From Pelolinea sp. (GTDB lineage Bacteria > Chloroflexota > Anaerolineae > Anaerolineales > Anaerolineaceae), in the NCBI GenBank assembly GCA_012797975.1, contig JAAZOD010000012.1, positions 123,204 to 187,203 of the forward strand: 64,000 bases of DNA, in the 5' to 3' direction. Made by a program: the position numbers and the translations under genes. Below, piece by piece: positions 25,158-35,516 of this stretch (its first letter is position 1; each line of letters begins with the position of its first letter). The notes under the pieces were generated by a model that saw only the letters and a program-made list of their open reading frames with translations, was not told the origin of the DNA and searched no databases.

Positions 25158-26162
25158 TTGAAAAAATATCGGAATTATTTTGTAAATAAATTGTTCTGGT
25201 TGTTGATTACCACCATATTTGCCTTCATTTTGAATTTCACCCTTCCTCGCCTGATGCCAGGCGATCCAGTCGCAGCAATTATGGCAAGAATTGCGCAAGG
25301 GATGTCCAATTCAACTGGAATGAAGGAAGTCTATGAACAATATGCCAAATTGTTCGGAACGAACCAACCCATTTTGGAACAATTTTTCCTTTACATAAAA
25401 AATGTTTTTCATGGGAATTTTGGAACATCGTTCAGCCAATATCCACGTCCCGTTTCCGATATCATCCGCTCTTCCATCCTGTGGACGGTATGTTTACAGT
25501 TTCCGGCAATCATCATCGGATGGCTGATCGGAAATATGCTTGGAGCTTTGGCGGCTTATGTAAAAAAGGGCTATGACAAAGTTTTGATGCCCGTCAGTAT
25601 TTTCGTGAGCAATATTCCGGCATTTGGTATGGCCGTTATCTTACTGGTTATTTTTGGAGTGTATTTGAGATGGTTTCCAACCTCGGGGGGATATGGGTTT
25701 GATCTGATCCCGAATGCCAGTTGGAAATTCATCTGGTCTGTGATCGTTCATTACCAGCTTCCCTTCTGGTCCATTGTATTAACCACCATCGGTGGCCAGG
25801 CAATCGGCATGCGCTCCATGTCGATTTATGAATTGAATGCCGATTATGTGAAATACAGCCGTTTTATGGGGGTCAAAGACAAGCAGATCGTTGGCTATGT
25901 ATTCCGAAATGCCATGCTCCCTCAAGTTACCGGCCTGGCATTATCCATTGGCACCATGGTCGGAGGTGCGCTGGTGGCTGAAATCATCTTTAGCTATCCA
26001 GGGCTTGGATATACACTTCTGAATGGAATCATGGGTCAGGATTATCCATTGATTTCCGCTGTGACCCTGATCATTACGGTGATGGTGCTGCTGGCAAATT
26101 TCCTGATTGAGATCATTTATGGTTTGATCGATCCTCGCGTCAAAGCAGCACAATCAGAGTAA
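25158..26162 (+). CDS. ABC permease, DppB/OppB type
   Basis: A 334-residue inner-membrane permease of the OppBC family with six helices. The EAA loop region is visible as [36 protein letters not shown], and [27 protein letters not shown] is the conserved following segment. I chose the TTG start at 25158 because GAGGAGG (25144-25150) lies seven bases upstream. The frame is open to 25089, but that extension would run through the intercistronic hairpin. It forms the translocation pore with the next gene. Confidence 0.87.
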   Translation: MKKYRNYFVNKLFWLLITTIFAFILNFTLPRLMPGDPVAAIMARIAQGMSNSTGMKEVYEQYAKLFGTNQPILEQFFLYIKNVFHGNFGTSFSQYPRPVSDIIRSSILWTVCLQFPAIIIGWLIGNMLGALAAYVKKGYDKVLMPVSIFVSNIPAFGMAVILLVIFGVYLRWFPTSGGYGFDLIPNASWKFIWSVIVHYQLPFWSIVLTTIGGQAIGMRSMSIYELNADYVKYSRFMGVKDKQIVGYVFRNAMLPQVTGLALSIGTMVGGALVAEIIFSYPGLGYTLLNGIMGQDYPLISAVTLIITVMVLLANFLIEIIYGLIDPRVKAAQSE

Positions 26163-26176
26163 GGGGAGATGTCGCA

Positions 26177-27427
26177 ATGAAAACTGCACTTCAGCAAGTT
26201 TTTCACTCTCGCAAATTTGTAACAGGTTTTGCCATCTTTATGGCAATACTTCTAACGGTATTTTTGTATCCTCTCATCATTCAGGATGAACCCCTAGCGA
26301 TCCTTGGCCAGGGGAATTTCTTTCCACCCGGTATTTATGTCAATATTTACGACAGCATTCATTCCAAATCGTATGTGCTTAATCTAAAAGACGCAGCCAG
26401 CAAGAGGATCGGGAAAATATTAACGGATCAATCGCGTCAGGATATTAAAGAATGGCTTGTCTCTTATGGTGTCCCGGAGGATCAGATTGATATCAACGAT
26501 ACCGAAAGCCTTCTTTCTCAGTGGGAGGAGAACTATGATTCTTCGATCAGTCTTCCCGGCATGACCTTTGCCAAGCAGCGCTACTTTCAGCGGTTGGATG
26601 AATCGGTCAATGGACTTTTATCAAGCGAGGGTGTCGTTATTTCCGAGGTCAATCAGGAAACCGGCAATCTGGATCAGACCAACACGATCGACCAATCGGA
26701 ATATGTCCATATTAATGAAGTTGCCAATGTTCGAATCCTTCCGCTTGGAACGGATAATTTCGGTAGAGATGTACTGACAGAACTCGTAAAGGCTACCGGC
26801 GTATCATTGAAGATTGGATTGATCGCCGGGGTTGTGGCAACCCTGATTGGATTAACGCTTGGATTGCTTTCGGGGTATGTGGGCGGGTTGGTCGATGACA
26901 TTATCATGTTCGTCACCAATTTGTTTACAGTGATCCCTTCCTTTGTCCTGTTAATCTTGATCTCATTCAGCATTGGCCAGGATAATCGAGGGGCAACTAC
27001 CATTGCGGTGGTGATTGGTTTGACTTCATGGGTGTGGACCGCCAGGGCTGTGCGATCGCAGGTGATCTCGCTGCGCAATCGTGATCATGTCAACCTGTCA
27101 AAACTCTCCGGCCATTCCACAGCCCATATCATCCTCAATGATATTTTGCCTTATATCGCCTCTTATGTGGTCATGGCTCTTATCCTGCAGGTGTCCTCGG
27201 CAATTCTCTCGGAGGCCAGTCTTTCCATCCTTGGGTTGGGGCCGCGCACAACAGAAGTGCCAACATTGGGATTGATGATGAATTGGGCAATGATCTACCA
27301 GGCGCACATCCTGGGAAAGTGGTGGGCCTATTTCCCTGTGATCGTGGTTATCGCTTTGATTACATTCTCGATGAACTTAATGAATACAGGTCTTGACCAG
27401 GTATTCAATCCAACCTTGAGAGATTAG
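26177..27427 (+). CDS. ABC permease, DppC/OppC type, with a large extracytoplasmic insert
   Basis: A 416-residue permease, about 110-120 residues longer than usual DppC. One helix (about 14-34) is followed by an unusual hydrophilic region to residue 185. Then comes the standard [21 protein letters not shown] (near 187-206) and five more helices. The EAA loop is [39 protein letters not shown]. The insert ([18 protein letters not shown]...[13 protein letters not shown]) is placed on the outer face between helix 1 and 2, and may contact the binding protein or the cell wall. It follows dppB by 14 bases. Confidence 0.86.
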   Translation: MKTALQQVFHSRKFVTGFAIFMAILLTVFLYPLIIQDEPLAILGQGNFFPPGIYVNIYDSIHSKSYVLNLKDAASKRIGKILTDQSRQDIKEWLVSYGVPEDQIDINDTESLLSQWEENYDSSISLPGMTFAKQRYFQRLDESVNGLLSSEGVVISEVNQETGNLDQTNTIDQSEYVHINEVANVRILPLGTDNFGRDVLTELVKATGVSLKIGLIAGVVATLIGLTLGLLSGYVGGLVDDIIMFVTNLFTVIPSFVLLILISFSIGQDNRGATTIAVVIGLTSWVWTARAVRSQVISLRNRDHVNLSKLSGHSTAHIILNDILPYIASYVVMALILQVSSAILSEASLSILGLGPRTTEVPTLGLMMNWAMIYQAHILGKWWAYFPVIVVIALITFSMNLMNTGLDQVFNPTLRD

Positions 27428-27435
27428 GTGATGAT

Positions 27436-28443
27436 ATGGAAAATGTAATACTTGAAGTCAAAGATCTTACAACGAAGTATGTTACGCGTTTTTCTGAAGA
27501 TGTTTATGCGGTCGATCATGTATCGTTAAAGACAGCAGAAGGGAAAACGCTTGGCATTGCAGGGGAATCAGGCTGTGGAAAATCGACACTGGCGCTTAGC
27601 TTGATGGGATATTACTTCGCCCCTTTGCACTATATCAGCGGTGAGATCAGAATCAATGGACGGAATATCTCAAGCATGGATCCTGACGAGATCCGTAAAA
27701 CGATTCTGGGCACAGAAATATCCTACATTCCGCAAGCTGCCATGAATGCGCTCAATCCCACGCAAAAGGTGATTCATTTCATCGAAGATGTCATTCAGGC
27801 GCATAATCCGAAAACCTCAAAGAAGGAAATCTATGAACTGGCCCGGGAACGTTTTGAAATCCTTGGCCTTCCTGCAGATGTGCTGCAGAAATATCCTGTT
27901 GAGCTTTCGGGGGGTATGAAACAAAGAACGGTGATTGCAACTTCTGTGATCCTGTGTCCCAAAATCTTAATTGCAGATGAACCGTCCTCGGCTCTCGATG
28001 TCACCTCTCAAAAAATGGTCATCAAGATGCTGCGCGATCTGATGGAAAATGGTTTCATCAAGTCCATGATTTTCATTACTCATGAATTACCCCTTCTCTA
28101 CAATGTTGCAGACGATATCATGGTCATGTATGCAGGCCAGATCGTGGAACAGGGCACTGCACAAGAGGTTGTTTTTGATCCTCTCCATCCATATTCAAAA
28201 GGTCTTATGAACTCGATTATTGTTCCGGAAAATGGCGCACGCGGCGTTAAATTGTCCGCCATTCCTGGAACACCGCCAAATTTGAAAAAACCCCCACAGG
28301 GCTGCCGTTTTGCAGAGCGCTGTAAATATGTTCAACCAACCTGCAAAACACACGAGATCGATCTTCAAGAGTCGGAAGACGGCCGCGCATATCGTTGTGC
28401 CTTTTCACAAAACTATCTTAGAAAGGCGTACAAAAATGGCTGA
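27436..28443 (+). CDS. ABC ATPase, DppD/OppD type
   Basis: A 335-residue ATPase. Walker A is GESGCGKST, the Q-loop [13 protein letters not shown], the signature LSGGMKQR, Walker [13 protein letters not shown] and the switch His in ITHE. The C-terminal oligopeptide-transporter domain is present, including the Cys-rich [20 protein letters not shown]. It pairs with the next ATPase. It starts 8 bases after the permease stop and its 3' end overlaps the next start by 8 bases. Confidence 0.9.
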   Translation: MENVILEVKDLTTKYVTRFSEDVYAVDHVSLKTAEGKTLGIAGESGCGKSTLALSLMGYYFAPLHYISGEIRINGRNISSMDPDEIRKTILGTEISYIPQAAMNALNPTQKVIHFIEDVIQAHNPKTSKKEIYELARERFEILGLPADVLQKYPVELSGGMKQRTVIATSVILCPKILIADEPSSALDVTSQKMVIKMLRDLMENGFIKSMIFITHELPLLYNVADDIMVMYAGQIVEQGTAQEVVFDPLHPYSKGLMNSIIVPENGARGVKLSAIPGTPPNLKKPPQGCRFAERCKYVQPTCKTHEIDLQESEDGRAYRCAFSQNYLRKAYKNG

Positions 28444-29257
28444 GGAGAAAAAACCCTGTTTGTGTGGGTCCGGCCTTACCAAGATATATGGTACAGGAGT
28501 TCAAAAGAATGTAGCGGTAGATCACGTTGATTTTGATTGTTGCCAGAATGAGGTCATTTCGATCGTCGGTGAATCGGGCAGCGGAAAAACGACGCTTGCG
28601 AAAATGCTGTTAGGACTGACCAAGCCGACCGAAGGGGAGATCTATTTTCAGGGAAAGAAACGTGACATCAGCAATATGAAGAAGAAAAAGGAATACTGGA
28701 AACGTATTCAAGCCATCTTTCAAGATCCCTATTCTTCTTTTAACACCTTCAACAAGATCGATGCGGTGCTTCTGGATTGCATTGCCATGCGCAACGGAAA
28801 AAAATATACTCGTGCAAAGAAAATCGAAATCATGGAGGAGGCCTGTTGTTTTGTCAATCTGGAGTTTGACGAGCTGACCAACAAATATCCTTTTGAATTG
28901 TCGGGTGGGCAGATGCAGCGGCTGATGATCGCCAGAGTATTCATATTGAAACCGGAAATCCTGATCGCCGACGAACCCACTTCGATGATCGATGCCTGTT
29001 CACGTGCTACGATCTTGGAGATGTTAATGAAGCTGCGCAAAGAAATTGGAATGACCATCATTTTTATCACACATGACATTGGGTTGGCATATTATATTTC
29101 TGACACCGTGTTTATCATGGAACGTGGCAAAATCGTTGAAAGCGGCCCGGCAGAACAAGTGATCTTGCATCCAAAAGAGGAATATACTCGACGTTTGATC
29201 AGCGATGTTCCGAAAATCCATGAAGAGTGGGATCTTTCTTCAGTGAAGTATGGATGA
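28436..29257 (+). CDS. ABC ATPase, DppF/OppF type
   Basis: A 273-residue ATPase with Walker [11 protein letters not shown]-loop [11 protein letters not shown], signature LSGGQMQR, Walker [13 protein letters not shown] and ITHD. It lacks the C-terminal Cys-rich extension seen in its partner and ends soon after [15 protein letters not shown]. It is a little shorter than typical DppF. The ATG at 28436 overlaps the end of the previous gene and has AAAGG upstream; the longer open frame to 28310 lies wholly inside that gene and is rejected. An N-terminal CLCG is unusual. Confidence 0.88.
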   Translation: MAEEKKPCLCGSGLTKIYGTGVQKNVAVDHVDFDCCQNEVISIVGESGSGKTTLAKMLLGLTKPTEGEIYFQGKKRDISNMKKKKEYWKRIQAIFQDPYSSFNTFNKIDAVLLDCIAMRNGKKYTRAKKIEIMEEACCFVNLEFDELTNKYPFELSGGQMQRLMIARVFILKPEILIADEPTSMIDACSRATILEMLMKLRKEIGMTIIFITHDIGLAYYISDTVFIMERGKIVESGPAEQVILHPKEEYTRRLISDVPKIHEEWDLSSVKYG

Positions 29258-29386
29258 AGCGGGGCACGCTGGCATCATGAAAAGGATTGGACCCTTATCA
29301 AGTACGATCCTTGGGTGAACGGAATTGAAAAATTTTTCTGTTCAAAACAAATACCATCATTTTGAAATATTTGAAAGGAAAAAACA

Positions 29387-30601
29387 TTGCCGAGAAAAAA
29401 AGATAAACACTCCAACATTGGTTTGGTCATAATCCTTGCATATATTGCGTTCATTGCTTTGGGAATGCCCGATGGTTTACTGGGGGTCGCCTGGCCTTCC
29501 ATTCGTACAACCTTTTCGGTCCCCCTTGATGCGATCGGGATGCTCATCCCGGCATCGGTGGCTGGCTATTTGATCTCCAGTTTCTTTAGCGGCTTTCTGA
29601 TCTCACGGTGGGGAGTGGGAAAAATTTTATCAATGAGCTGTGCGTTGACCGGATTGGCGTTGTTTGGCTATACCATTGTCCCCCAATGGTGGATGATGGT
29701 GTTGCTGGGAATTTTGGCAGGATTGGGAGCGGGGGCGATCGATGCAGGCCTGAATGGTTATGTGGCTGCCAATTTCGGAGAAGGCCTCATGCAGTGGCTG
29801 CATGCCAGTTATGGAATTGGCATTACGTTAGGCCCGATCATTATGACCACGGCTCTTTCAACATGGGATTCGTGGCGAGTCGGATATCGCATTGTAAGTG
29901 GCTTTCAGTTCGTTTTGGCAATTTGCTTTGCCTTTACCGTCTCCATCTGGAGTCAAAAACGGAAGTCAGAGCAAACTGATGAACCAAACTTCACGGAATA
30001 TAAAACACCGCTCAAAGAAACACTTCGTCAACCGCAAGTTTGGCTCAGTATGCTTTTATTCTTTACCTATGTGGGCGCTGAAACATCCATAGGAACCTGG
30101 TCGTACAGTCTTCTGACAGAATCACGCGGGGTCGATACGACCATTGCCGGATTCTTCGTCAGCAGCTATTGGGCAACTTTTACCATCGGAAGGATTATTG
30201 CTGGGCTTTATACAAAAAAGATCGGCGTTCATTCGCTTATTCAGGGGAGCGTGGCAGCGGCCTTGCTCGGTTCGCTGTTGTTGATTTGGAATCCGTCCAA
30301 GGTCATGAATGTGGTGGCGGTGGCGTTGATCGGTTTTGCCATTGCACCTATTTTCCCCGCCTTGATGTCGGGGACCAGCCAGCGGGTGAAGGCGCGTTTT
30401 GCTTCCAATACGATTGGCATGCAAATAGCATCAGGAGGGGTGGGTACTGCATTGGTGCCCAGTTTGCTGGGAGTTTTGGCGCGCCGTTTTTCATTGGAGA
30501 TCATTCCCGTTTGCATTCTGATCCTCTTTTCTGCATTGTTCACTCTGTATCGGTTATCCATGCGTAAAGCGAAAAAGACTGTTGAAGAAAGAGTTCTATG
30601 A
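29387..30601 (+). CDS. MFS sugar transporter (FucP/GlcP-like)
   Basis: A 404-residue, 12-helix major facilitator. GMPDGLLGVAWPSIRTTFSVPLDAIG and FFSGFLISRWGVGKILSMSC (motif A-like loop 2-3) resemble sugar porters of the FHS/GlcP group. AGLGAGAIDAGLNGYVAANFGEGLMQWLHASYGIGITLGP is typical of that group. It starts at a TTG with AAAGGAA upstream, 129 bases after the ABC ATPase. Its last codon overlaps the GH2 start (ATGA), so they are coupled. It may import mono- or disaccharides, or export product sugars. Confidence 0.82.
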   Translation: MPRKKDKHSNIGLVIILAYIAFIALGMPDGLLGVAWPSIRTTFSVPLDAIGMLIPASVAGYLISSFFSGFLISRWGVGKILSMSCALTGLALFGYTIVPQWWMMVLLGILAGLGAGAIDAGLNGYVAANFGEGLMQWLHASYGIGITLGPIIMTTALSTWDSWRVGYRIVSGFQFVLAICFAFTVSIWSQKRKSEQTDEPNFTEYKTPLKETLRQPQVWLSMLLFFTYVGAETSIGTWSYSLLTESRGVDTTIAGFFVSSYWATFTIGRIIAGLYTKKIGVHSLIQGSVAAALLGSLLLIWNPSKVMNVVAVALIGFAIAPIFPALMSGTSQRVKARFASNTIGMQIASGGVGTALVPSLLGVLARRFSLEIIPVCILILFSALFTLYRLSMRKAKKTVEERVL

Positions 30602-33078
30602 AAAATCAATCATTGGCTGGGGAATGGGAGTTCAGACAAAAAGGGGAATCAGATTGGTTGCCCGCCAATGTTCCCGGTGGAGTGCATACGGATCTGCTTG
30701 CATTGGGGAAAATTCTTGATCCGTTTGTGGGGGATAACGAAAGGCGTGTTCGCTGGGTGGCGGAAAATGATTGGGAATACTGCCATCGATTCATTGCAAG
30801 CGATGAAGTGCTCGCGCAGCCGTACATTGAACTGGTGTGCGACGGGCTGGATACTCTGGCAGTCGTTTGGTTGAATGGCGTTGAACTGGGTTCCACTACA
30901 AATATGTTCCGGCAGTACCGATGGGATGTGAAATCCATTCTCCAGACTGGCGAAAATGTGCTGCAGATTACATTCATGTCGCCCGTGCACTTTATAACCG
31001 CACAACAAGCCGTACGACCTTTGCCCGGCGTTGCCCAGGCGATTCCTGGCGGATCCTATTTGCGGAAAGCGCCCTGCCAGTTTGGTTGGGATTGGGGTCC
31101 GCAATTGCCTCCCATTGGCATCTGGAAAGATATCCGCTTGGAAGGATATCAAAACGCTCGCATTGAAGAAGTGCATCTCCGGCAATATCATCGGGATGAC
31201 CAGGTAATGATCGAAGCGGAGGTCACCATACAGAATTGGGTTAATGTGCCTTATCAGATCGGTCTTCATCTTGTTGCGCCAGATGGAAAAATCTTTGACG
31301 CTCAAACGAAAATCACCAATGAAAAGTCCTGTAAGCTGCAAGTGAAAATTGAAAATCCGCAGCTTTGGTGGCCCAATGGTTATGGTTCCCAACCGCTTTA
31401 TCAGGTCCGTATTGAGTTGGGCCGGTCAAAATCGATCCTCGATCAGCGCGAGTATCAAGTGGGACTGCGCACGGTGGAGCTGCGTCAGCAGCCCGATGAA
31501 TGGGGGCGTTCTTTCACATTTGTCGTCAATGGACTGCCTATCTTTGCAAAAGGTTCCAATTGGATCCCGGCGGATTCTTTTCCCACGCGCATCACCAAAA
31601 ATGATCTGGAGAGATTGATCAAGGCAGCAGCGGACACCCACCAGAATATGTTGCGTGTGTGGGGCGGTGGTTTTTATGAAGATGATCGTTTCTATGATTT
31701 GTGTGATCGCTACGGCATTCTGGTGTGGCAGGAGTTCATCTTTGCCTGCAGCGGATACCCCCTGTACGATGCTGATTTTGTCGAAAATATCCGGAATGAG
31801 GTGGTTCAAAACGTCCGCCGTTTACGCCATCATGCTAGTCTGGCAATATGGTGCGGGAATAATGAGATGGAGTGGGGGTGGGTGGAATGGGGTTGGAAGA
31901 CCGCAGAATATCACGATCTAAAAACTTCTTATGATCGATTCTTCCATCACACCTTGCCGGAATGGTGTGCAAGGGAGGACCCCGACCGTCCCTATTGGCC
32001 CAGTTCCCCATCTTCTAGTACACCTTTCGAGAACCCCAATGGGCAGCAACAGGGGGATGCACATTATTGGGACGTATGGCATGGGCGGAAACCATTTTCT
32101 GCTTACCGGAGCCAATTTCCTCGCTTCATGAGCGAGTTTGGTTTTCAATCATTGCCCCCATTGGCAACCATCCGCGCTTATGCAGCAGAACAGGATTGGA
32201 ATATTGCCTCCTATGTGATGGAACAGCACCAGAAGAATCCGAACGGGAATGCCTTGATGGTCTCACAGATGCTTGACTCCTACCGCCTTCCAAAAGATTT
32301 TGAATCGCTGGTCTATTTGAGCATGGTATTACAGGCGGAAGGTATCCGTTATGGCGTGGAGCATTGGCGAAGACATCCCAAACAGGTTTCTGGCATTCTC
32401 TACTGGCAGTTCAATGATTGTTGGCCGGTCGCATCCTGGTCAAGCGTGGACTACTTTGGACGCTGGAAAGCTTTGCATTACGCCGCGCGCCGTTTTTTTG
32501 CTCCCCTGCTGCTTTCGATCGAAGATCAGCAAAAGACGATGAACGTTGTCCTCACCAATGATTCGCCTGAAAACTGGGAAGGCATGCTGCGCTGGTCGCT
32601 GGAGACATTGGCGGGAGAGGTCCTGCAATCCAAAGAAGAACAGGTGAACGCTGCTCCCTTGGATGCAACCTGTGTCTGTCGTTGTGAGTTTTCGAACTCT
32701 TTAAAGGATGAACAGATTCGAAATATGGTTTTTGTTGCTGAGCTTCTTCACGGTGAACGGATATTAAGCCGGCAAGCCGCCTTCTTTGTCCCCATCAAAT
32801 ATTTGAATTTGGTTGACCCACATGTTCAATCACAAATTCAAATCGAAGATCAACAAGTCAAGATCAGTTTGGCTTCCCATTCCTTTGCAGGGCAGGTGGA
32901 ATGTATGCTGGAAGGAAGCGATGCAATTTTCAGCGACAATTATTTTGACCTGCCGGCCGGCCGGGTTGTCGAGATCTCCGCACCATCGCCGTCCGGATGG
33001 ACTAAATCTCAAGTGAAAAATGCGTTTCAAGTTCGTTCTATCTATGATTCGTACGAACATAAAAAAAGGAAATCATAA
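30598..33078 (+). CDS. GH2 beta-mannosidase
   Basis: An 826-residue cytoplasmic GH2 enzyme (no signal peptide) removing terminal beta-mannosyl residues from oligosaccharides. The architecture is a jelly-roll sugar-binding N-domain, an Ig-like domain, a TIM barrel (about 290-640) and C-terminal Ig-like domains. The acid/base Glu423 lies in WCGNNEMEWGW, the beta-mannosidase form of the motif. The nucleophile Glu513 lies in FMSEFGFQSLP. VWGGGFYEDDRFYDLCDRYGILVWQEFIFAC is also diagnostic. It begins in an ATGA overlap with the MFS gene. Together with GH130 it is the main reason for calling this a mannan-type locus. Confidence 0.9.
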   Translation: MKNQSLAGEWEFRQKGESDWLPANVPGGVHTDLLALGKILDPFVGDNERRVRWVAENDWEYCHRFIASDEVLAQPYIELVCDGLDTLAVVWLNGVELGSTTNMFRQYRWDVKSILQTGENVLQITFMSPVHFITAQQAVRPLPGVAQAIPGGSYLRKAPCQFGWDWGPQLPPIGIWKDIRLEGYQNARIEEVHLRQYHRDDQVMIEAEVTIQNWVNVPYQIGLHLVAPDGKIFDAQTKITNEKSCKLQVKIENPQLWWPNGYGSQPLYQVRIELGRSKSILDQREYQVGLRTVELRQQPDEWGRSFTFVVNGLPIFAKGSNWIPADSFPTRITKNDLERLIKAAADTHQNMLRVWGGGFYEDDRFYDLCDRYGILVWQEFIFACSGYPLYDADFVENIRNEVVQNVRRLRHHASLAIWCGNNEMEWGWVEWGWKTAEYHDLKTSYDRFFHHTLPEWCAREDPDRPYWPSSPSSSTPFENPNGQQQGDAHYWDVWHGRKPFSAYRSQFPRFMSEFGFQSLPPLATIRAYAAEQDWNIASYVMEQHQKNPNGNALMVSQMLDSYRLPKDFESLVYLSMVLQAEGIRYGVEHWRRHPKQVSGILYWQFNDCWPVASWSSVDYFGRWKALHYAARRFFAPLLLSIEDQQKTMNVVLTNDSPENWEGMLRWSLETLAGEVLQSKEEQVNAAPLDATCVCRCEFSNSLKDEQIRNMVFVAELLHGERILSRQAAFFVPIKYLNLVDPHVQSQIQIEDQQVKISLASHSFAGQVECMLEGSDAIFSDNYFDLPAGRVVEISAPSPSGWTKSQVKNAFQVRSIYDSYEHKKRKS

Positions 33079-33097
33079 CCATTCGTTAGGAGGAAAA

Positions 33098-35392
33098 ATG
33101 TCTGATCCAATTGAATCAATCATTGCAAAGATGACCCTTGAAGAAAAAGCGGCTTTGTGCACCGGAGCCAGCCCCTGGACGACCACCCCGATCGAACATC
33201 TGGGTGTTCCAGAGATCACCGTTTCGGATGGACCGCATGGTGTGCGACGTGTGGCAGATGTGAAAGATTTTGTGGCTGGCAGTCTACCGGCTACCTGTTT
33301 TCCTACGGCATCCTGTGTTGCAGCAACCTGGGATGTGGATCTGGCCTATAGCATGGGAGAGGCGTTGGCAGAAGAGTGCAAGGCGCTTAACGTGAGCATT
33401 GTCTTGGGACCCGGAACCAATATGAAACGCACCCCTTTGGGAGGACGCAACTTTGAATATTACTCCGAAGATCCATTCCTGGCCGGAGAAATGGCTGCCA
33501 GCTTTATTAATGGAATTCAAAGTAAAGGTGTGGGCGCTTCCCTTAAACATTACGCCACCAATAACCAGGAAACCCAGCGCATGAACATCAATGCGGTGAT
33601 GGATGAACGCACACTGCGCGAGATCTACTTGCCAGCCTTTGAAGTAGCCGTAAAAAAGGCCAAACCCTGGACGGTAATGTGCGCGTATAACAAACTTAAC
33701 GGCATATATGGTTCTGAGAATCACAAGCTGTTGGTGGATATCCTCAAGAATGAATGGGGTTTTGAGGGGTTTGTGGTATCCGATTGGGGGGCTGTGCATG
33801 ATCGGGTGAAGGCATTGAAAGCCGGTTTGGATCTGGAAATGCCCGGACCGCGCGAACGGCGCGTGAAGGCGGTTATCGAAGCGGTTCGTGCGGGGGATCT
33901 GGATGAATCCATCTTGAATGAGTCTGTCCGTCGAATTCTGCAGATCATCTTGAAAGCCGTTAAAACCGAAAAAGGCGGTTCATTCAATAAAGAGGAACAC
34001 CATGCCCTGGCGCGTGAAATTGCTGCGGAAGGGATGGTGCTGCTCAAGAACAACGGAATCCTGCCTTTAAAAGAACTGGAAAGGGTTGCGGTGATCGGGC
34101 GAGCGGCAAAGGAAGCCTATTTTCAAGGTGGCGGCAGTTCTCACATCAATCCGATCAAAGTGGATGAGCCATTCCTGGAACTGCAAAAGGTTGCGCCACG
34201 GGGAACCCGTTTCAGCTATTGTGAGGGATATGCGGTGGATGATGGATTCCATCAGGACCTCCTTGACGAAGCGGTTCAAGAGGCCAGTGATGCAGATGTG
34301 GCGTTGCTTTATCTTGCCCTTCCGGCCTCCAAGGAATCCGAAGGATATGATCGCCCTGATCTTGATCTGACCAGGCAGCAGGTGGCCTTGATCAAAGCGG
34401 TATCGGCTGTTCAGGCGAACACCATCGTTGTTCTTAATAATGGCACACCCATTGTGGTGGGTGAGTGGCTCGATAATGTTGCAGCTGTGCTGGAGGCCTG
34501 GATGATGGGTCAGGCAGGGGGCGGAGCCATCGCCGATATTCTTTATGGAAAAGTGAACCCCTGTGGAAAGTTGGCAGAAACTTTTCCACTGCGTTTGCAG
34601 GATACGCCTGCCTATATCAACTTCCCCGGTGGCGCTGGTGAGGTATGCTACGGGGAAGGAATTTTTATCGGGTACCGTTATTACGATGCCAAAGAAGCCC
34701 CGGTGCAATTCCCATTTGGGTTTGGGCTGAGCTATACCACCTTTCAGTACTCCAGCCCCAGGGTCTCTTCATCTCAATTCAAAGATGTGGATGGAGTGAC
34801 GGTCTCGGTGGATGTGACCAATACAGGCAAGATGGCCGGCAAGGAAATTGTCCAGGTATATGTTCATGATCGTAAGGCCAAACTGGTTCGCCCACCAAAA
34901 GAATTGAAAGGATTTGCGAAGGTTGCGCTGAACCCTGGTGAAACAAAAACGGTCAGTATTGCTCTTGATTTTCGCTCTTTTGCCTACTTCCATCCAGGTT
35001 ACAACCAGTGGATCACGGAAGATGGTGAGTTTGATCTGTTCATCGGGGCGACCTCTGCTGATATCCGCTGTGTCGAAACAGTAACGCTGCAATCCACATT
35101 GCAATTGCCCTGCATATTGAACAAAGAATCTACACTGCATGAGTGGATGGAAGATCCCGTAGGCAAAAAAGTGCTTGAGCCGCTTTTTGCACCAATGGTG
35201 GAACAAATGCAGATGACTTTTGGTGGAGGGGATGAGGATAAACAAAAGAATGGAATGGAGACCATGAATTTCATGATGGAGCTGCCATTATGCGACATTT
35301 TTTATTTTCAAGAAACGGCTCTTCCCATGCCGCCTGAAGATTTGGTGGAAAACCTGCTTGCACAGGTTTGGCAGCAACACGGAAAGGGCTGA
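33098..35392 (+). CDS. GH3 beta-glucosidase
   Basis: A 764-residue GH3 enzyme without a signal peptide. The (beta/alpha)8 domain has KHYATNNQETQR and the nucleophile Asp229 in FVVSDWGAVHD. The alpha/beta sandwich domain follows (GMVLLKNNGILPL), then a fibronectin-III-like domain (FPFGFGLSYTTFQY, GKEIVQVYVHD). The final 100 residues (LHEWMEDPVGKKVLEPLF...) form an extension seen in some clostridial relatives. The ATG at 33098 has AGGAGG four bases upstream; the frame is open earlier but inside GH2. It should release glucose from cello-oligosaccharides or gluco-mannosides in the cytoplasm. Confidence 0.9.
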   Translation: MSDPIESIIAKMTLEEKAALCTGASPWTTTPIEHLGVPEITVSDGPHGVRRVADVKDFVAGSLPATCFPTASCVAATWDVDLAYSMGEALAEECKALNVSIVLGPGTNMKRTPLGGRNFEYYSEDPFLAGEMAASFINGIQSKGVGASLKHYATNNQETQRMNINAVMDERTLREIYLPAFEVAVKKAKPWTVMCAYNKLNGIYGSENHKLLVDILKNEWGFEGFVVSDWGAVHDRVKALKAGLDLEMPGPRERRVKAVIEAVRAGDLDESILNESVRRILQIILKAVKTEKGGSFNKEEHHALAREIAAEGMVLLKNNGILPLKELERVAVIGRAAKEAYFQGGGSSHINPIKVDEPFLELQKVAPRGTRFSYCEGYAVDDGFHQDLLDEAVQEASDADVALLYLALPASKESEGYDRPDLDLTRQQVALIKAVSAVQANTIVVLNNGTPIVVGEWLDNVAAVLEAWMMGQAGGGAIADILYGKVNPCGKLAETFPLRLQDTPAYINFPGGAGEVCYGEGIFIGYRYYDAKEAPVQFPFGFGLSYTTFQYSSPRVSSSQFKDVDGVTVSVDVTNTGKMAGKEIVQVYVHDRKAKLVRPPKELKGFAKVALNPGETKTVSIALDFRSFAYFHPGYNQWITEDGEFDLFIGATSADIRCVETVTLQSTLQLPCILNKESTLHEWMEDPVGKKVLEPLFAPMVEQMQMTFGGGDEDKQKNGMETMNFMMELPLCDIFYFQETALPMPPEDLVENLLAQVWQQHGKG

Positions 35393-35516
35393 TTTGGGAA
35401 AATGAACTCGATGGAACAGCTATCCATTAACTGCTGGTGAATGGCAAGGAGAGTTTTGACCGTTGGGAAAATTGGTATGAGCAATGTGATCCTTTTTCGA
35501 TACCTCGGGAGGTTGG

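Noticed and set aside
28310..28435. Upstream extension of the DppF-type ATPase
   Set aside because: It lies inside the preceding ATPase gene, and the ATG at 28436 starts the conserved domain.
29721..29745. TTGGGAGCGGGGGCGAT inside the MFS gene
   Set aside because: Only one half-site of the LacI operator matches and it lies within coding sequence.
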